Shown: piece by piece, positions 18,428-27,856 of the stretch
Position numbering within the stretch: position 1 is the first letter of the stretch
How the letters are laid out: every line of letters starts with the position of its first letter
Assembly (NCBI GenBank): GCA_943842505.1
Contig: CALTDI010000010.1
Coordinates: 337,239 to 401,238 of the forward strand
DNA: 64,000 nt
Source of the DNA: an uncultured Pseudomonadales bacterium
GTDB taxonomy: Bacteria > Pseudomonadota > Gammaproteobacteria > Pseudomonadales > Pseudohongiellaceae
Direction: 5' to 3'
Translations under genes and position numbers: made by a program
Notes under the pieces: model-generated
What the model was told of the DNA's origin: nothing
Seen by the model: the letters and a program-made list of their open reading frames with translations, nothing else
Databases searched by the model: none

Positions 18428-20701
18428 CTATTTTAGAATCAGTGCCGGCAGCTGCGCTGCTGTTTTAGCGACTCTGCCGATGGCTTTAGCCTCGGGGTAA
18501 CCCCATTCGCGCAGCTGCTTGATGCAGGCTTGCGCCTCGACATCCGGTACGCTCGCTAGCAGACCTCCGGCTGTCTGCGGGTCGAACATCAGGTCGAAGC
18601 GTGGGTTGCCCTGGAAAGCTTCGCTATTGAATATGTTATTTCTTACCAGGGCATTATCCGCGTGAAGTGAACTGAATATTCCCTGCTGTAGTGTCTCCAG
18701 TGCACCATCTAATGCCGGCAGATCGGCCAGGCTCAATTCCACCTCTATATTGTTCGACTCAAGCATCTCGAAGAGATGGCCGGCCAGCCCAAAACCGGTA
18801 ATGTCGGTGCAGGCGGTTGCCCTGTGCTGAATAAAACATTCAGCGGCCTTCCTGTTGGATAGCAACATCTGCTGCAGTGCGGCCTCCATCCAGCGATGCC
18901 GCGCCTTGTAGCGCATATCGGCGGCTAATAGCGTGCCCGTGCCCAGGGGTTTGCAGAGGATGATGATGTCGCCGGTGTGCATGCCATCTTTGCCGAGCAG
19001 GGCATCTCTTTCTGAGAAGCCATTGACGCACAGACCAAACACTAGCTCTTTGGACTCGGCGGAATGGCCGCCGATTAGGGTGCAGTCGTTTTCGTTTAGT
19101 GCCTCGCTGCAGCCATGCATGACGTCTCTTAGTGTGGCCTTGCTAATCTTCTTGCTCGCCGCGGGAATTCCGACGATGGCGAGAGCCGAGTGCGGCATGC
19201 AACCCATCGCATAGATATCGCTCATGCAATGATTGCTGGCAATCTTGGCAAATAACCAGGGGTCATTGATAAAGGCGCTAAGCTGATCGACGCTCTGCAG
19301 TAGAACGCGACCATCTTCTAACTGAATAAGTGAGGCATCCTCACTAACCGATCCGGATGAGAGTACGTCATCATTGTGCTGACCGGGTAATTCCTGCAGC
19401 ACTTCCTGCAATACGTCTCCAGCTATTTTGGCGCCACAGCCGGCGCAGCGCATCGCGTGTTTGCGCAGCTGCTGCTCTGTTTCCTCGCTGACCAGGCCGT
19501 TCGCTATGTCCAGGCCATCTGGCATAGTCGGGAACTGACTGTACTTGCGCAGGAATGCGGTATCGATAGAGTTCTTCAACGACCAGACTGAGCGGCCCTG
19601 GAAGAATAGCTTGTTGCGCGAGGCGATGGCCTTCCTATTGGCAAGATTGATTAAGGCCAGCGCATTTTTCTGAGGGCGATGGGGCTTCAGACTCTTGCCC
19701 GTGGCATAGCGCAGTAGGTTCTCTGCCAGCGGCTTGCCCTGTCTTACGGCATAGACTCCAGACTTCGGCCTGGGTTCGCCTTTGATAGTGGCAGCGTCAC
19801 CTGCGGCGAAAACAAACTCATGGCTGGTGGATTGTAGAAAATCGTTCACCTCGATAAAGCCGTCGTCGCCTATCGCCAGGCCACATTCCGCTGGCCATTG
19901 CGGGATGCTTGCGCCCGTCGCATAGACTATGGAGTCGGCCTCGACTACTCGCTCATCGCTGCAATGAATTTTCCCATCGCTAAATTTGATGACCTCATGC
20001 TCGGGGTAGACAGCGATTTCCCGCTTGGCTAATTCTGCCTTAATAAAATGTCGAACCTTGCTGTTGTGGAATCTGAGTAACTCTTCGTCTGCCGTAACGA
20101 TGCCTATTTCAAGTGGCGATCCATCGAATTTCTTTATCGCGAGTTCGCTGTGAATTCGATGTTGGACGGCAAAGGCTAGCTCTACACTCGCCGGCCCTCC
20201 GCCCACGATGAGGAAGCGATAGCTCTTGTTCTGGGTATCTATAGTGGCGAGCATGTCTGTGCGCAAGATTTCCCAGTGACGTAGAAATTGATCGATGGGT
20301 TTAATACCAATGGCAAAATCTGCCGCGCCAGGAATCGTTGTCGCATTCGGCTTAGAGCCAATATTTAAAGAGATGAGGTCGAACTCGATAGCGGGCCTGC
20401 CATCTAGGTGAATCGTCTTCTGTTCGAAATCGATATGACTCACTTCACTGTGTATCAGTCTCACGCCGGCGAATTGTGCTAGTGGTCTTAGATCGATATG
20501 AATATCGTCGCGGTTGTACGCGCCGCTGATGTAGCCGGGAAGTGAGCCGGAGTAGGGCGTCTCTATGTCGCGACTTATCAGGGTAATGCTCAGTCCGGGG
20601 ACCGAATCCATGCCGAACTTTTTCAGGACGGCAAGATGGCTGTGGCCGCCGCCGACCAAGACCAGGTGCTTTACGATTGGGCTGCTGGTATTTGATTTCA
20701 T
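18428..20701 (-). CDS. selD: FAD-dependent NADH dehydrogenase-like / selenide, water dikinase fusion
   Basis: 757 residues. Residues 1 to about 380 are an NDH-2-like flavoprotein: LVLVGGGHSHLAVL, FLIVGGGPASVELA and FVFAAGDAA. From about residue 410 comes SelD: RCAGCGAKIAGDVL holds the reactive cysteine and lysine, followed by DDASLIQL-like, DIYAMGCMP, IGGHSAE and FDPQTAGGLL. SelD makes selenophosphate from selenide and ATP. Fusion to a pyridine-nucleotide-disulfide-type oxidoreductase is a known variant, thought to couple selenium reduction to activation. The catalytic position is Cys, not Sec. No selA, selB or mnmH lies in the window, so the end use (Sec or selenouridine) is open. Confidence 0.92.
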   Translation of the reverse strand: MKSNTSSPIVKHLVLVGGGHSHLAVLKKFGMDSVPGLSITLISRDIETPYSGSLPGYISGAYNRDDIHIDLRPLAQFAGVRLIHSEVSHIDFEQKTIHLDGRPAIEFDLISLNIGSKPNATTIPGAADFAIGIKPIDQFLRHWEILRTDMLATIDTQNKSYRFLIVGGGPASVELAFAVQHRIHSELAIKKFDGSPLEIGIVTADEELLRFHNSKVRHFIKAELAKREIAVYPEHEVIKFSDGKIHCSDERVVEADSIVYATGASIPQWPAECGLAIGDDGFIEVNDFLQSTSHEFVFAAGDAATIKGEPRPKSGVYAVRQGKPLAENLLRYATGKSLKPHRPQKNALALINLANRKAIASRNKLFFQGRSVWSLKNSIDTAFLRKYSQFPTMPDGLDIANGLVSEETEQQLRKHAMRCAGCGAKIAGDVLQEVLQELPGQHNDDVLSSGSVSEDASLIQLEDGRVLLQSVDQLSAFINDPWLFAKIASNHCMSDIYAMGCMPHSALAIVGIPAASKKISKATLRDVMHGCSEALNENDCTLIGGHSAESKELVFGLCVNGFSERDALLGKDGMHTGDIIILCKPLGTGTLLAADMRYKARHRWMEAALQQMLLSNRKAAECFIQHRATACTDITGFGLAGHLFEMLESNNIEVELSLADLPALDGALETLQQGIFSSLHADNALVRNNIFNSEAFQGNPRFDLMFDPQTAGGLLASVPDVEAQACIKQLREWGYPEAKAIGRVAKTAAQLPALILK

Positions 20702-21026
20702 GCCTGGCTATGTTTCGACTCGATTGATAGTGAGTTACCTTAGATCTGCCTTGGGGTAATGGATGGATCAATTGAAATGATGAGCCCTGGCAGCAAAGAG
20801 AGACCGATTCTAACTGTTAGCGCACGGCACTCAAAGCGCAATTGCGTACCAATTGTGGGTAGTATGACCGTGATACAGGAAATATCTTCAACTTTGATGG
20901 TCTATTGTCTGTGATTTGCAGTAAGCTAGGCAGTTCCTGAGATTGATCCGCTCAGTGGTTACTATACCTATAAATAAACTAGTTCGGCCAGTTTGCCGAC
21001 GAGACAGGACAAAGAGGAGTGTAAGT
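20702..21026. other. Divergent intergenic region, SelD fusion / YceI
   Basis: A 325-bp region between divergent genes that must hold both promoters. I see no gene, no strong palindrome and no clear -35/-10 pair; candidate -10 elements such as TATACC near 20964 have poor spacing. The last 20 bases carry AGGAG, the ribosome binding site of the YceI gene. Confidence 0.5.
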
Positions 21027-21620
21027 ATGATCTCGAAATTTCTACAGGCTGGGTTAGCAGCGCTGATAAGCTCGGTTTTATTTGTGAGCGCCGCGCAGGC
21101 TCATTGGTCATTGGATAATGAGGCATCCAGTCTTAGTTTCGTTACTGTTAAGGCTGAGCATGTCGCAGAGGCGCACAGCTTCGACAGACTCTCCGGCACT
21201 ATCGGCGACAATGGTGATGTTGAAATTACTATTGAGCTGGCCAGTGTGAACACGATGATTCAAATTCGTAACGAGCGCATGCAAGAAATGCTGTTCGAGA
21301 CGAATATGTTTCCCGAGGCAACTATCAGCGGTAGCATCGATCTCGATGCGCTAACCGATATGGATGCGGGTGCATCGACTGCACGACAGGTCGATTTCGA
21401 ATTGTCTCTGCACGGTCAAAGCGTCGCCCTGGCTGCCGATGTGCAGATTACTCGAACTGGCGAAGGCGTTGTCGTATCGACCCTGAAGCCAATTATCGTA
21501 ATGTCCGATGCGTTTGCATTGACCGCGGGCGTGGAGAAATTGCGTGAAGTGGCTGGACTGCCCAGTATCAGTCGTGCGGTTCCCGTGAGCTTTACAGTGG
21601 TGTTCGAACAAGGTCATTAG
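21027..21620 (+). CDS. YceI family periplasmic protein
   Basis: 197 residues from the ATG at 21027, chosen because AGGAG lies 7 bases upstream and a signal peptide (ALISSVLFVSAAQA) then starts directly; upstream in-frame codons give no signal sequence. The mature part has the YceI lipocalin-like pattern: HWSLDNEASSLSFVTVK, FDRLSGTI, INTMIQIRNERMQEMLF-like and FPEATISG. The family binds isoprenoid-type lipids in the periplasm; the physiological role is uncertain. Followed by a repeat array and then a terminator. Confidence 0.92.
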   Translation: MISKFLQAGLAALISSVLFVSAAQAHWSLDNEASSLSFVTVKAEHVAEAHSFDRLSGTIGDNGDVEITIELASVNTMIQIRNERMQEMLFETNMFPEATISGSIDLDALTDMDAGASTARQVDFELSLHGQSVALAADVQITRTGEGVVVSTLKPIIVMSDAFALTAGVEKLREVAGLPSISRAVPVSFTVVFEQGH

Positions 21621-21689
21621 ATTCTGAGATATCCTTAGGGAATATCTAGTTAACGCAATAGATTAATTGACTGTGCACCCGGGTTATGG

Positions 21690-22092
21690 TGGCAGGTCCA
21701 GACATGACGCCTGGCCGCCCGCAGCAACGGGCATATTTCCTGCTCACGGACCTTCGGCCCTGATTGTTCGCATGAAACATACCCATTACTGCGAGCTTGC
21801 TCACCGATGAATTCAAGGTCGGGCAGGTTCAGACATGACGCCTGGCCGCCTGCAGCAACGGGCATATTCCGGCTCACGGACCTTCGGCCCTGATTGTTCG
21901 CATGAAACATACCCATTACTGCGGGCTTGTTCACCGATGAATTCTGGGTCGGGCAGGTTCAGACATGACGCCTGGCCGCTCGCAGCAACGGGTATATTCC
22001 GGCTCACGGACCTTCGGCCCTGATTGTTCGCATGAAACATACCCATTACTGCGGGCTTGTTCACTGATGAATTCAAGGTCGGACAGGTTCAG
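21690..22092. repeat. Three tandem copies of a 130-bp repeat
   Basis: Units begin at 21690, 21821 and 21951 (131, 130 and 130 bp), and a 12-bp partial fourth copy starts at 22081. Copies differ at only a handful of positions. Each contains CATGACGCCTGGCCGC, a small hairpin (arms GCCCG/CGGGC in copy 1), ACGGACCTTCGGCCCTG and ATGAAACATACCCATTACTG. The hairpin arms vary between copies (GCCTG/CGGGC, GCTCG/CGGGT) but stay paired through G-T pairs. Open frames on both strands here are short, repeat-bound and have no domain, so I do not call genes. It could be a structured intergenic repeat or a dispersed element. Confidence 0.9.
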
Positions 22093-22104
22093 CACGGCAT
22101 TCGA

Positions 22105-22138
22105 AAAGCCTGCTCGCAGCGATGCCAGCGGGCTTTTT
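22105..22138. terminator. Bidirectional terminator between YceI and the TonB receptor
   Basis: AAAGCCTGCT and AGCGGGCTTT pair over 10 bp (one G-T) with a 12-base loop, flanked by an A run and a T run, so it can act in both directions for the two convergent genes. Confidence 0.75.
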
Positions 22139-22151
22139 ATTGTCTGTCGTT

Positions 22152-24196
22152 TTAGAAGCGATACTTCAACAACAGACGAATATGGCGTGGGTTAGAGGGA
22201 TGGAAATGGATGTCTTCTACGCCGGCTGTCTCGCCAGCGAGTTGTGACTCGAAGAAATAGGCGATGTCATCGTCTTCTGCATCCAGTAGGTTGAGTGCGT
22301 CGATACCGATCTCCCAGTTGTCGAACGCATAGGACACGCCGGCATGGATCAGTGTCGATCCATCTTTCTGTACGGTTTCGTCTTCGGTCAGGGCGGCATC
22401 GCTAAAGTGCCGCAGGCGTAGGCTGGCAGTTAGGCCGTTATTGCCAACATGGGTTAGGCCGGCGGCCACGACTTCTTCATGGGCATCGGTAATGCTATCG
22501 GCATTCGAGGGCAGTCCGCGGAAATGGCCGCTGGTTTTTGCTGCGCTGAAATCGAATACCCAGTTTTCACTGATCTCCCAGAAGGAATTAATCTCAACGC
22601 CGCTGCGGCTGGTGGGGTCGCTAGGCTCTGTGGTTCCGGCGTCGCCGACGAACACCAGTTCCGAATCCGTGCGCAGCTCAAAGGCGGCGATTGCTATATT
22701 GAATCCATTCAATGTGTCGTAGCGAAAGCCAATCTCACTTCCCTTGCCCTCGACCAGCACATCCTGCGTCGCAGAAGGGTTGCCAGGGTGACAGGGTCGA
22801 TGGTATTTACCGCTGCTCGCACATCGTTCGAATGGAAGCCATGACCGTAGTTTAGATAGAACTCCAGATTCTGGTTTGCACGATAGGCCAGGCCCATATT
22901 TGGCTGCCAGAGAGAGTCCTGATCGCTGCCGGAATTTGCTGCGCGCAGGGCATCCACCTCGAAAGAATAAAAGTCTACGCGTACACCGACGGTGGCGCGG
23001 AGTTTGTCCGTCAAGGAGATCTGCGACTCGGCGAAGACGCCGGTGCTGAATTCCTCTGCCTCATCCTCACGAATGCTACTGACGCGGCGCTGGCTAATGG
23101 TGTTGAACAGGTTTAATTCGTTCACATCATCATAGCGAACATCGATACCCACGGTCTGTGTGGCAGGCAGGCCAAATATCTCAGACTCGCTAGACTTGCG
23201 CAGCGAGCCGCCGAATAGCCGCCGCTCATCTTCCTGCTCAAACTGATCGCCGTCAGCGGGGTTATTGAGGAAGTAGGTTGGGTTATTAATCAGGCTCATA
23301 TAATAGGAGCTGGCATAGAGATTGAGATCCCAGCTATTGATCTCGAAATTTCCGGTTAGAGAAACTCTATGGGACTCACCGCCCAGGTCGGGGTCGATGA
23401 AACCGAATCGAGAGATCTGTCCGCTGTCGACGGCACGCTGTGGTACCTGATTGGTAGAGATCCACTGAGAGTCGTAGGCAGAAAAGGTGATGCGGCTGGG
23501 AATGTTTGCGAGGGTGCCGGTGTATTTAAGCAGGCCGTTATATTTGCGTACGTCCTGATCCAGGTCGAAGTGTCCGTTAGACTGATGGTGCTCGAAGGCG
23601 GCCAGTAGTGTGCCTTCCTCGAGTTGATAGGAATTAGCCGTAACCAGGCGCATCTCATCTTCCAGGCCGAAGGTTATTTCCGTGAAGCTTTCCTCCAGCG
23701 CGTCATAGGTCTTCATCGAATTCGAGCCAGCCAGAGAGAAGTCGCCGGTGTCGGCGAAGTAGGGGCCTTTCTGAAATTCGACTCTCTCGATGATCTCGGG
23801 AATGATGAAATTCAAGTCCATGTAACCCTGAGCATGGGCGTGGGTGCGAAAATTAACCGGCATGCCGTCGAAGTAGGTCGAGAAATCCGAGCCATGATCG
23901 AGGTTGATGCCACGCAGAAAATACTGGTTCGCCTTGCCCGGGCCGCTGTGCTGGGTGGCGATCATGCCGGGAACGACTTCCACCAGCTCGGCCACTCGAG
24001 ACATTGGCCGAGTGGAAAAATCACTATATCCAGCGACTCCCTGCGAGGCAGAGTCAGAAGTGCCCAATAGTTGAAGCGAGCGTCCCCAGACGACGACCTC
24101 CTCGATCTCGTCAGCACCTTGAGATAATGCTGTTTGAGTGCCAAGGGAAAAGACGATGGAGCTACAGACTGCTGGCAGGTTGATACGAATGGCCAC
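22152..24196 (-). pseudogene. TonB-dependent receptor, interrupted by one frameshift
   Basis: Two overlapping frames together encode one receptor of about 680 residues. The 5' part (22709-24196) has a signal peptide, a TonB-box-like EIEEVVVWG, the plug (MSRVAELVEVVPGMIATQHS, QYFLRGINLDHGSDFS, FRTHAHAQGYMDLNFIIPE) and half the barrel. The 3' part (22152-22760) supplies the remaining strands and ends in RLLLKYRF, a proper C-terminal Phe. Reading passes from one frame to the other at a GGG run at 22777-22779: one extra G would restore ATPSATQDVLVEGKG-type sequence. The substrate is unknown; the adjacent MFS gene may handle the same compound. Real inactivation or an indel error are both possible. 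Confidence 0.85.
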
Positions 24197-24274
24197 GGTA
24201 ATCTCTTTTTAAGCGGTGATGCATGCTGATAAGGCTGGCACGATACGGCAAAGAGCTAGCCGAAATAAGTGAAG

Positions 24275-24292
24275 TAACGTTATTTAACGTTA
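24275..24292. promoter_or_regulatory. Double-palindrome operator upstream of the TonB receptor
   Basis: TAACGTTATTTAACGTTA is an 18-bp perfect palindrome made of two copies of the self-complementary octamer TAACGTTA whose centres are 10 bp (one helical turn) apart. It sits about 80 bp upstream of the receptor start and 18 bp after the MFS stop, as expected for an operator of the receptor gene. The regulator is unknown. Confidence 0.5.
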
Positions 24293-24310
24293 AGGAAGGC
24301 CTGAATTGGC

Positions 24311-25492
24311 TTAGATCGGCTGCTGCGCCGCGAGGCGGGTCTCAGCTGTAGGCCGCGGATGGTCTGGTATGAGCTGGGAAAGCAGCAAGGAGCCGCAGGC
24401 GATACCGGCACCGACCAGAAAGACTGCGCTGTGATTGATTACCCAGACCAGTCCCAATGCCGCTGGCAGTACAACCGCGGCTATGTGATTGATGGTGAAG
24501 CTAATGCTGGAGGTTGCAGCGATATCCGCCGGGTCGGCTATCTTCTGAAAATAAGTCTTGATGGCGATGGCCATGGCGAAAAACATATGGTCGAGCAGAT
24601 AGAGCGCGATCGCGAATTCTATGGTGTCTACGAAGGCATAGCTGACGAAGATGACGATCAGGCCAATATACTCCAGTGTCAGCGCACGGCGCTCGCCGAT
24701 GTAGCTGATCAGCCGGCCAATCTTCGGTGCGAGAAAGAAGGTTAGTGCCGCGTTGACCAGCGTCAGCATGACCACGTCTTCGATAGGGAAATTAAATTTC
24801 TCTACCAGGAGGAATCCGGCAAATACGACGAATATCTGACGTCGTGCACCGGCAAAGAAAGTCAGCAGATAATACAGCCAATATTTCTTGCGCAGGAATA
24901 ACGTTTTTTCCTGTACGACGCCGTCTTCGAAATGGGGTATGACGACCCAACAGAAAATGCCGATGACCATCGCAGTGCCGCCCGCTAGCAGGTAGATAAT
25001 ATTGTAGTTCGCGGCAAAGAACATCAGATAGATATAGAGCGTGCCGAGGATGGCGAAATTACACAGAGCGCGCACGCTGAGAATCTTGCCCATCACGCGC
25101 GGAGCTTCGTCTATGCTGAGCCACTGCAGGCTGAGTGAGTTGTGTAAGGTTTCCAGGTAGTGGAAGCCGATGGACATGAGCACGGTACTGAAATAGAGCC
25201 ACAGTGCCGCCGGATAGAAAGCGGTAATAGCGGTACCTAGACCAAGAGTTAGCAAGGCCAGTATGGCAAAGGTCTGCTGTCTTATGAATAGCATCACCAG
25301 AATGGCCGTGAAGGCGAGGAATCCGGGGACTTCGCGAAGGCTTTGCAGAATACCGATCTCTTCGCCAGTAAAAGCCGCCTGCTCAACCGCAAAGTTGTTC
25401 AGCATTACCTGCCAGGTAGCGAAGGCAATCGTATTGCCTATCGCTAACAGATAGAGAAGGGTCTTGCGTTCTTGAAGCAGCTTGCTGGGCAT
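24311..25492 (-). CDS. MFS transporter
   Basis: 393 residues with about 12 hydrophobic helices and the short charged loops typical of the major facilitator superfamily (LFIRQQTFAIL, GKILSVRALCNFAILG, APKIGRLISYIGERRALTLEY). No family-specific substrate motif that I recognise. The two halves are joined by a loop with IPHFEDGVVQEKTLFLRKKYW. It is encoded just upstream of, and on the same strand as, the TonB receptor (114-bp gap containing the operator-like palindrome), so uptake across both membranes of one compound is conceivable. Confidence 0.88.
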   Translation of the reverse strand: MPSKLLQERKTLLYLLAIGNTIAFATWQVMLNNFAVEQAAFTGEEIGILQSLREVPGFLAFTAILVMLFIRQQTFAILALLTLGLGTAITAFYPAALWLYFSTVLMSIGFHYLETLHNSLSLQWLSIDEAPRVMGKILSVRALCNFAILGTLYIYLMFFAANYNIIYLLAGGTAMVIGIFCWVVIPHFEDGVVQEKTLFLRKKYWLYYLLTFFAGARRQIFVVFAGFLLVEKFNFPIEDVVMLTLVNAALTFFLAPKIGRLISYIGERRALTLEYIGLIVIFVSYAFVDTIEFAIALYLLDHMFFAMAIAIKTYFQKIADPADIAATSSISFTINHIAAVVLPAALGLVWVINHSAVFLVGAGIACGSLLLSQLIPDHPRPTAETRLAAQQPI

Positions 25493-25617
25493 AGTATTGC
25501 TTACGCAGTTCGGCAGTGGTGTGGTAATGATTCAGTAAGTGGCTTGGTTCTTCGCGCCTCAAGCGATGCGTAATGGCTATGGCGTGAGAACGCTGGCGAT
25601 TATATCATTACCGCCTC

Positions 25618-26688
25618 ATGTCATCTCTCTCAATTTTCGCAGGCAGCCACGCATTGCAACGTATTCGCAGTGAGGGCATTAATGCCGATCAATTTAGCAT
25701 CATGTTGGCTGCCTCCGGTGGTCCGAAATGGTTTGTGCTGTATGGGCTCGATCGCTATCTCTTCGGTGAGTTCTTTGCCGGGCGTCAGCGCAAGCTGATT
25801 ACGCTTGGTTCTTCCGCCGGCGCATGGCGAATGTGTTGTCTTGCCACGAAGAATCCAGTGGCCTCCATCGAGCGACTCGCGAAACGCTATAGCGAGGAGC
25901 GCTATTCCGAGCAGCCCACCACCGATGAGATCACAGACAAGGCCAAGGAAATGCTCGCCGATATGCTAGGTGCTAGCGGAGTTACCGAGATCGTTCATAA
26001 TGAGGTGTTCAGAACCCATATCATCGCCGACCGGGCGCGAGGAATCGGCTCATCGCAGCTAAAGGCTGCTCGCATGTTGCAATTAATGAGTAGTGCGCTC
26101 CTCAATACCCTCAGCAGGAAGACGCTCTCGCTCTTCTTCGAGCGCACTATCTTCAGCAATATGGGACAAATGTCGCCTTGGCGAGATGTTGCTGACTTAA
26201 AGACCGCCACCGTCGGGATGAATGAGGACAACTTGGTGGATGCGATGATGGCGAGCGGATCAATTCCCTTCGTGCTCAATGGGGTGCGCGATATAGCCGG
26301 TGCGAATCAGGGTTTATATTGGGATGGAGGCATAACCGACTACCATTTTGATTTTCCATTCCCTGCTGACAACGACCTGGTCTTGTACCCGCATTTTTCA
26401 CCCACAGTGATTCCCGGCTGGTTTGACAAGCGTGTACCCTGGCGCAGAGTAAACCTCGAAAACTTTAAGAATGTTGTGTTGGTGGTGCCGTCTGCGGAAT
26501 TCGTAGCCGATTTGCCCCATGGCAAGATACCCGACAGAACCGATTTCGAGACCCTCGACTATGACAGTCGCCTTGCCTATTGGAATACCGTTCTCGAAAA
26601 GAGTAAGCAATTGGCTGTGGATTTCTCGGCGCTGGTTGAAAGAGGGGTCGGCATCGAAGACGCGCAGCCCTTTACCGGACAACGCTGA
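25618..26688 (+). CDS. Patatin-like phospholipase
   Basis: 356 residues. The patatin catalytic elements are visible: an oxyanion-type ASGGPKWFVLYGLDRYL near the N terminus, the nucleophile elbow GSSAGAWR (GxSxG, about residue 65), and the Asp of the dyad in YWDGGITDYHFDF (about 240). It should be a serine acyl hydrolase acting on lipids; no signal peptide is seen, so it is probably cytoplasmic or membrane-associated. Transcribed with a GNAT gene 14 bp downstream. Confidence 0.88.
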   Translation: MSSLSIFAGSHALQRIRSEGINADQFSIMLAASGGPKWFVLYGLDRYLFGEFFAGRQRKLITLGSSAGAWRMCCLATKNPVASIERLAKRYSEERYSEQPTTDEITDKAKEMLADMLGASGVTEIVHNEVFRTHIIADRARGIGSSQLKAARMLQLMSSALLNTLSRKTLSLFFERTIFSNMGQMSPWRDVADLKTATVGMNEDNLVDAMMASGSIPFVLNGVRDIAGANQGLYWDGGITDYHFDFPFPADNDLVLYPHFSPTVIPGWFDKRVPWRRVNLENFKNVVLVVPSAEFVADLPHGKIPDRTDFETLDYDSRLAYWNTVLEKSKQLAVDFSALVERGVGIEDAQPFTGQR

Positions 26689-26702
26689 TACTGAGCCTAG
26701 CT

Positions 26703-27209
26703 ATGAACCGGACTAATGAGTTAGAACAGATACGCCCTGTAGAGACTGCAGATGCGCCTGTTATCGCAGCCATCTATAACTGGTATATCGCCCATAGCCG
26801 TTGCACCTTCGAACAGCAGCAAGTCAGTGATGCTGACATGGGGCGGCGGATCGCAGCGGCGGGTGAGAGCATGCCCTGGCTGGTCTTGGAAGAGGGCGGT
26901 ATTGTGCTGGGCTATGCCTATGCCTCGGTCTGGAAGGCAAGAGCTGCCTACGATCGCTCGCGGGAGGTGACGGTCTATCTGCATCATGATGCTACTGGCA
27001 AGGGGCGTGGCAGAAGGCTATACCACCATCTTGTTGATGAATTAGGCAATACGCCGATACATAGTCTAATCGCCAGCATCGCGCTTCCGAATGCGGTCAG
27101 TGTCGCATTGCATGAGAGCCTGGGCTTCGAAAAGGTAGGTCAGTTTTCCGAGGTCGGTTTCAAGTTTGGCGAGTTCGTAGATGTGGGTTATTGGCAACTT
27201 AATTTATGA
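26703..27209 (+). CDS. GNAT N-acetyltransferase, phosphinothricin/methionine-sulfoximine type
   Basis: 168 residues. RPVETADAPVIAAIYNWYIAHSRCTFE at the start, the acetyl-CoA loop YLHHDATGKGRGRRLYHHL (about 95-113), and IASIALPNAVSVALHESLGFEKVG near the end match the MnaT/Pat subfamily, which acetylates amino-acid analogues such as methionine sulfoximine. The Q/RxxGxG/A coenzyme-A motif is GKGRGR. Its TGA overlaps the ATG of the next small lipoprotein gene, suggesting translational coupling. Confidence 0.9.
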   Translation: MNRTNELEQIRPVETADAPVIAAIYNWYIAHSRCTFEQQQVSDADMGRRIAAAGESMPWLVLEEGGIVLGYAYASVWKARAAYDRSREVTVYLHHDATGKGRGRRLYHHLVDELGNTPIHSLIASIALPNAVSVALHESLGFEKVGQFSEVGFKFGEFVDVGYWQLNL

Positions 27210-27409
27210 AACAGTTCACTAGATACGCTATGCACAGAAAGAGACTAAGAATTCCATTGTTTGCTGCGCTGTGCCTGGCGCTGTCTTCCTGTGTCGGGAT
27301 GGTGGTTGGTGCGGCGGTAGATACGACGATTGAGGTAGCAAAAGTGCCGTTTAAGGTTGCTGGAGCAGTTGTGGATCTAGCAGTGCCTGACGATGACGAC
27401 GACGAGTAA
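27206..27409 (+). CDS. Small lipoprotein
   Basis: 67 residues with a lipoprotein signal (core LFAALCLALSSC; the lipobox cysteine is near residue 29), a short amphipathic GMVVGAAVDTTIEVAKVPFK region and an acidic PDDDDDE tail. It resembles small lipoproteins of the NF038104 type, recalled by pattern only. Function unknown. The start at 27206 overlaps the upstream stop (ATGA); an ATG at 27230 would also leave a signal peptide. Confidence 0.7.
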   Translation: MKQFTRYAMHRKRLRIPLFAALCLALSSCVGMVVGAAVDTTIEVAKVPFKVAGAVVDLAVPDDDDDE

Positions 27410-27432
27410 GGCGACCGAGTAGAGAAGTAGAT

Positions 27433-27852
27433 ATGAGTTTAAAAGCAGAAGACTACGCAATTGATTCTAACTATCGTCATTGGCAAGGAGATAAGGCCGA
27501 AGATTATATCGGGCCGTTCTTCTTCACTATGGATGGCGAGAACCCCAGAACTGCCTTTCGCGTTAAAGAGCATCATTGCAATGCCCACGATACCTTACAT
27601 GGTGGCGTGATGATGGCATTGGCAGACTATACGCTCTGCCTGTGCGCCAACGGGGGTGAGACCGAGAGTGTGGTTACGGTAAGCTGCAATAGCGAGTTCA
27701 TAGCGCCGGCCTTCAAGGGCGATCTGGTTGAGGGGCGTGGTGAGCTGGTGAAGCGCGGCGGCTCGATGGTCTTCTCGCGCTGTGAACTGTTTGTTGGTGA
27801 CACCGTGGTGCTAACCAGTAGTGCCGTTATCAAACGGCTGCGCAAGAAATAG
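27433..27852 (+). CDS. PaaI-type hotdog thioesterase
   Basis: 139 residues of the hotdog fold: FRVKEHHCNAHDTLHGGVMMALADYTLC carries the HGG-x-based catalytic segment (Asn/Asp-His-Gly-Gly), followed by VTVSCNSEFIAPAFKGDLVEGRGELVKRG. The family hydrolyses acyl- or aryl-acyl-CoA thioesters. It is the last gene of a run starting at the patatin gene; its stop is 5 bp from the convergent HAD gene. Confidence 0.9.
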   Translation: MSLKAEDYAIDSNYRHWQGDKAEDYIGPFFFTMDGENPRTAFRVKEHHCNAHDTLHGGVMMALADYTLCLCANGGETESVVTVSCNSEFIAPAFKGDLVEGRGELVKRGGSMVFSRCELFVGDTVVLTSSAVIKRLRKK

Positions 27853-27856
27853 CTTC

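Noticed and set aside
21650..22195. Open frames of 60-94 codons on both strands inside the 130-bp repeats
   Set aside because: They are the same repeat translated several times, with no domain, no RBS and no conserved start.
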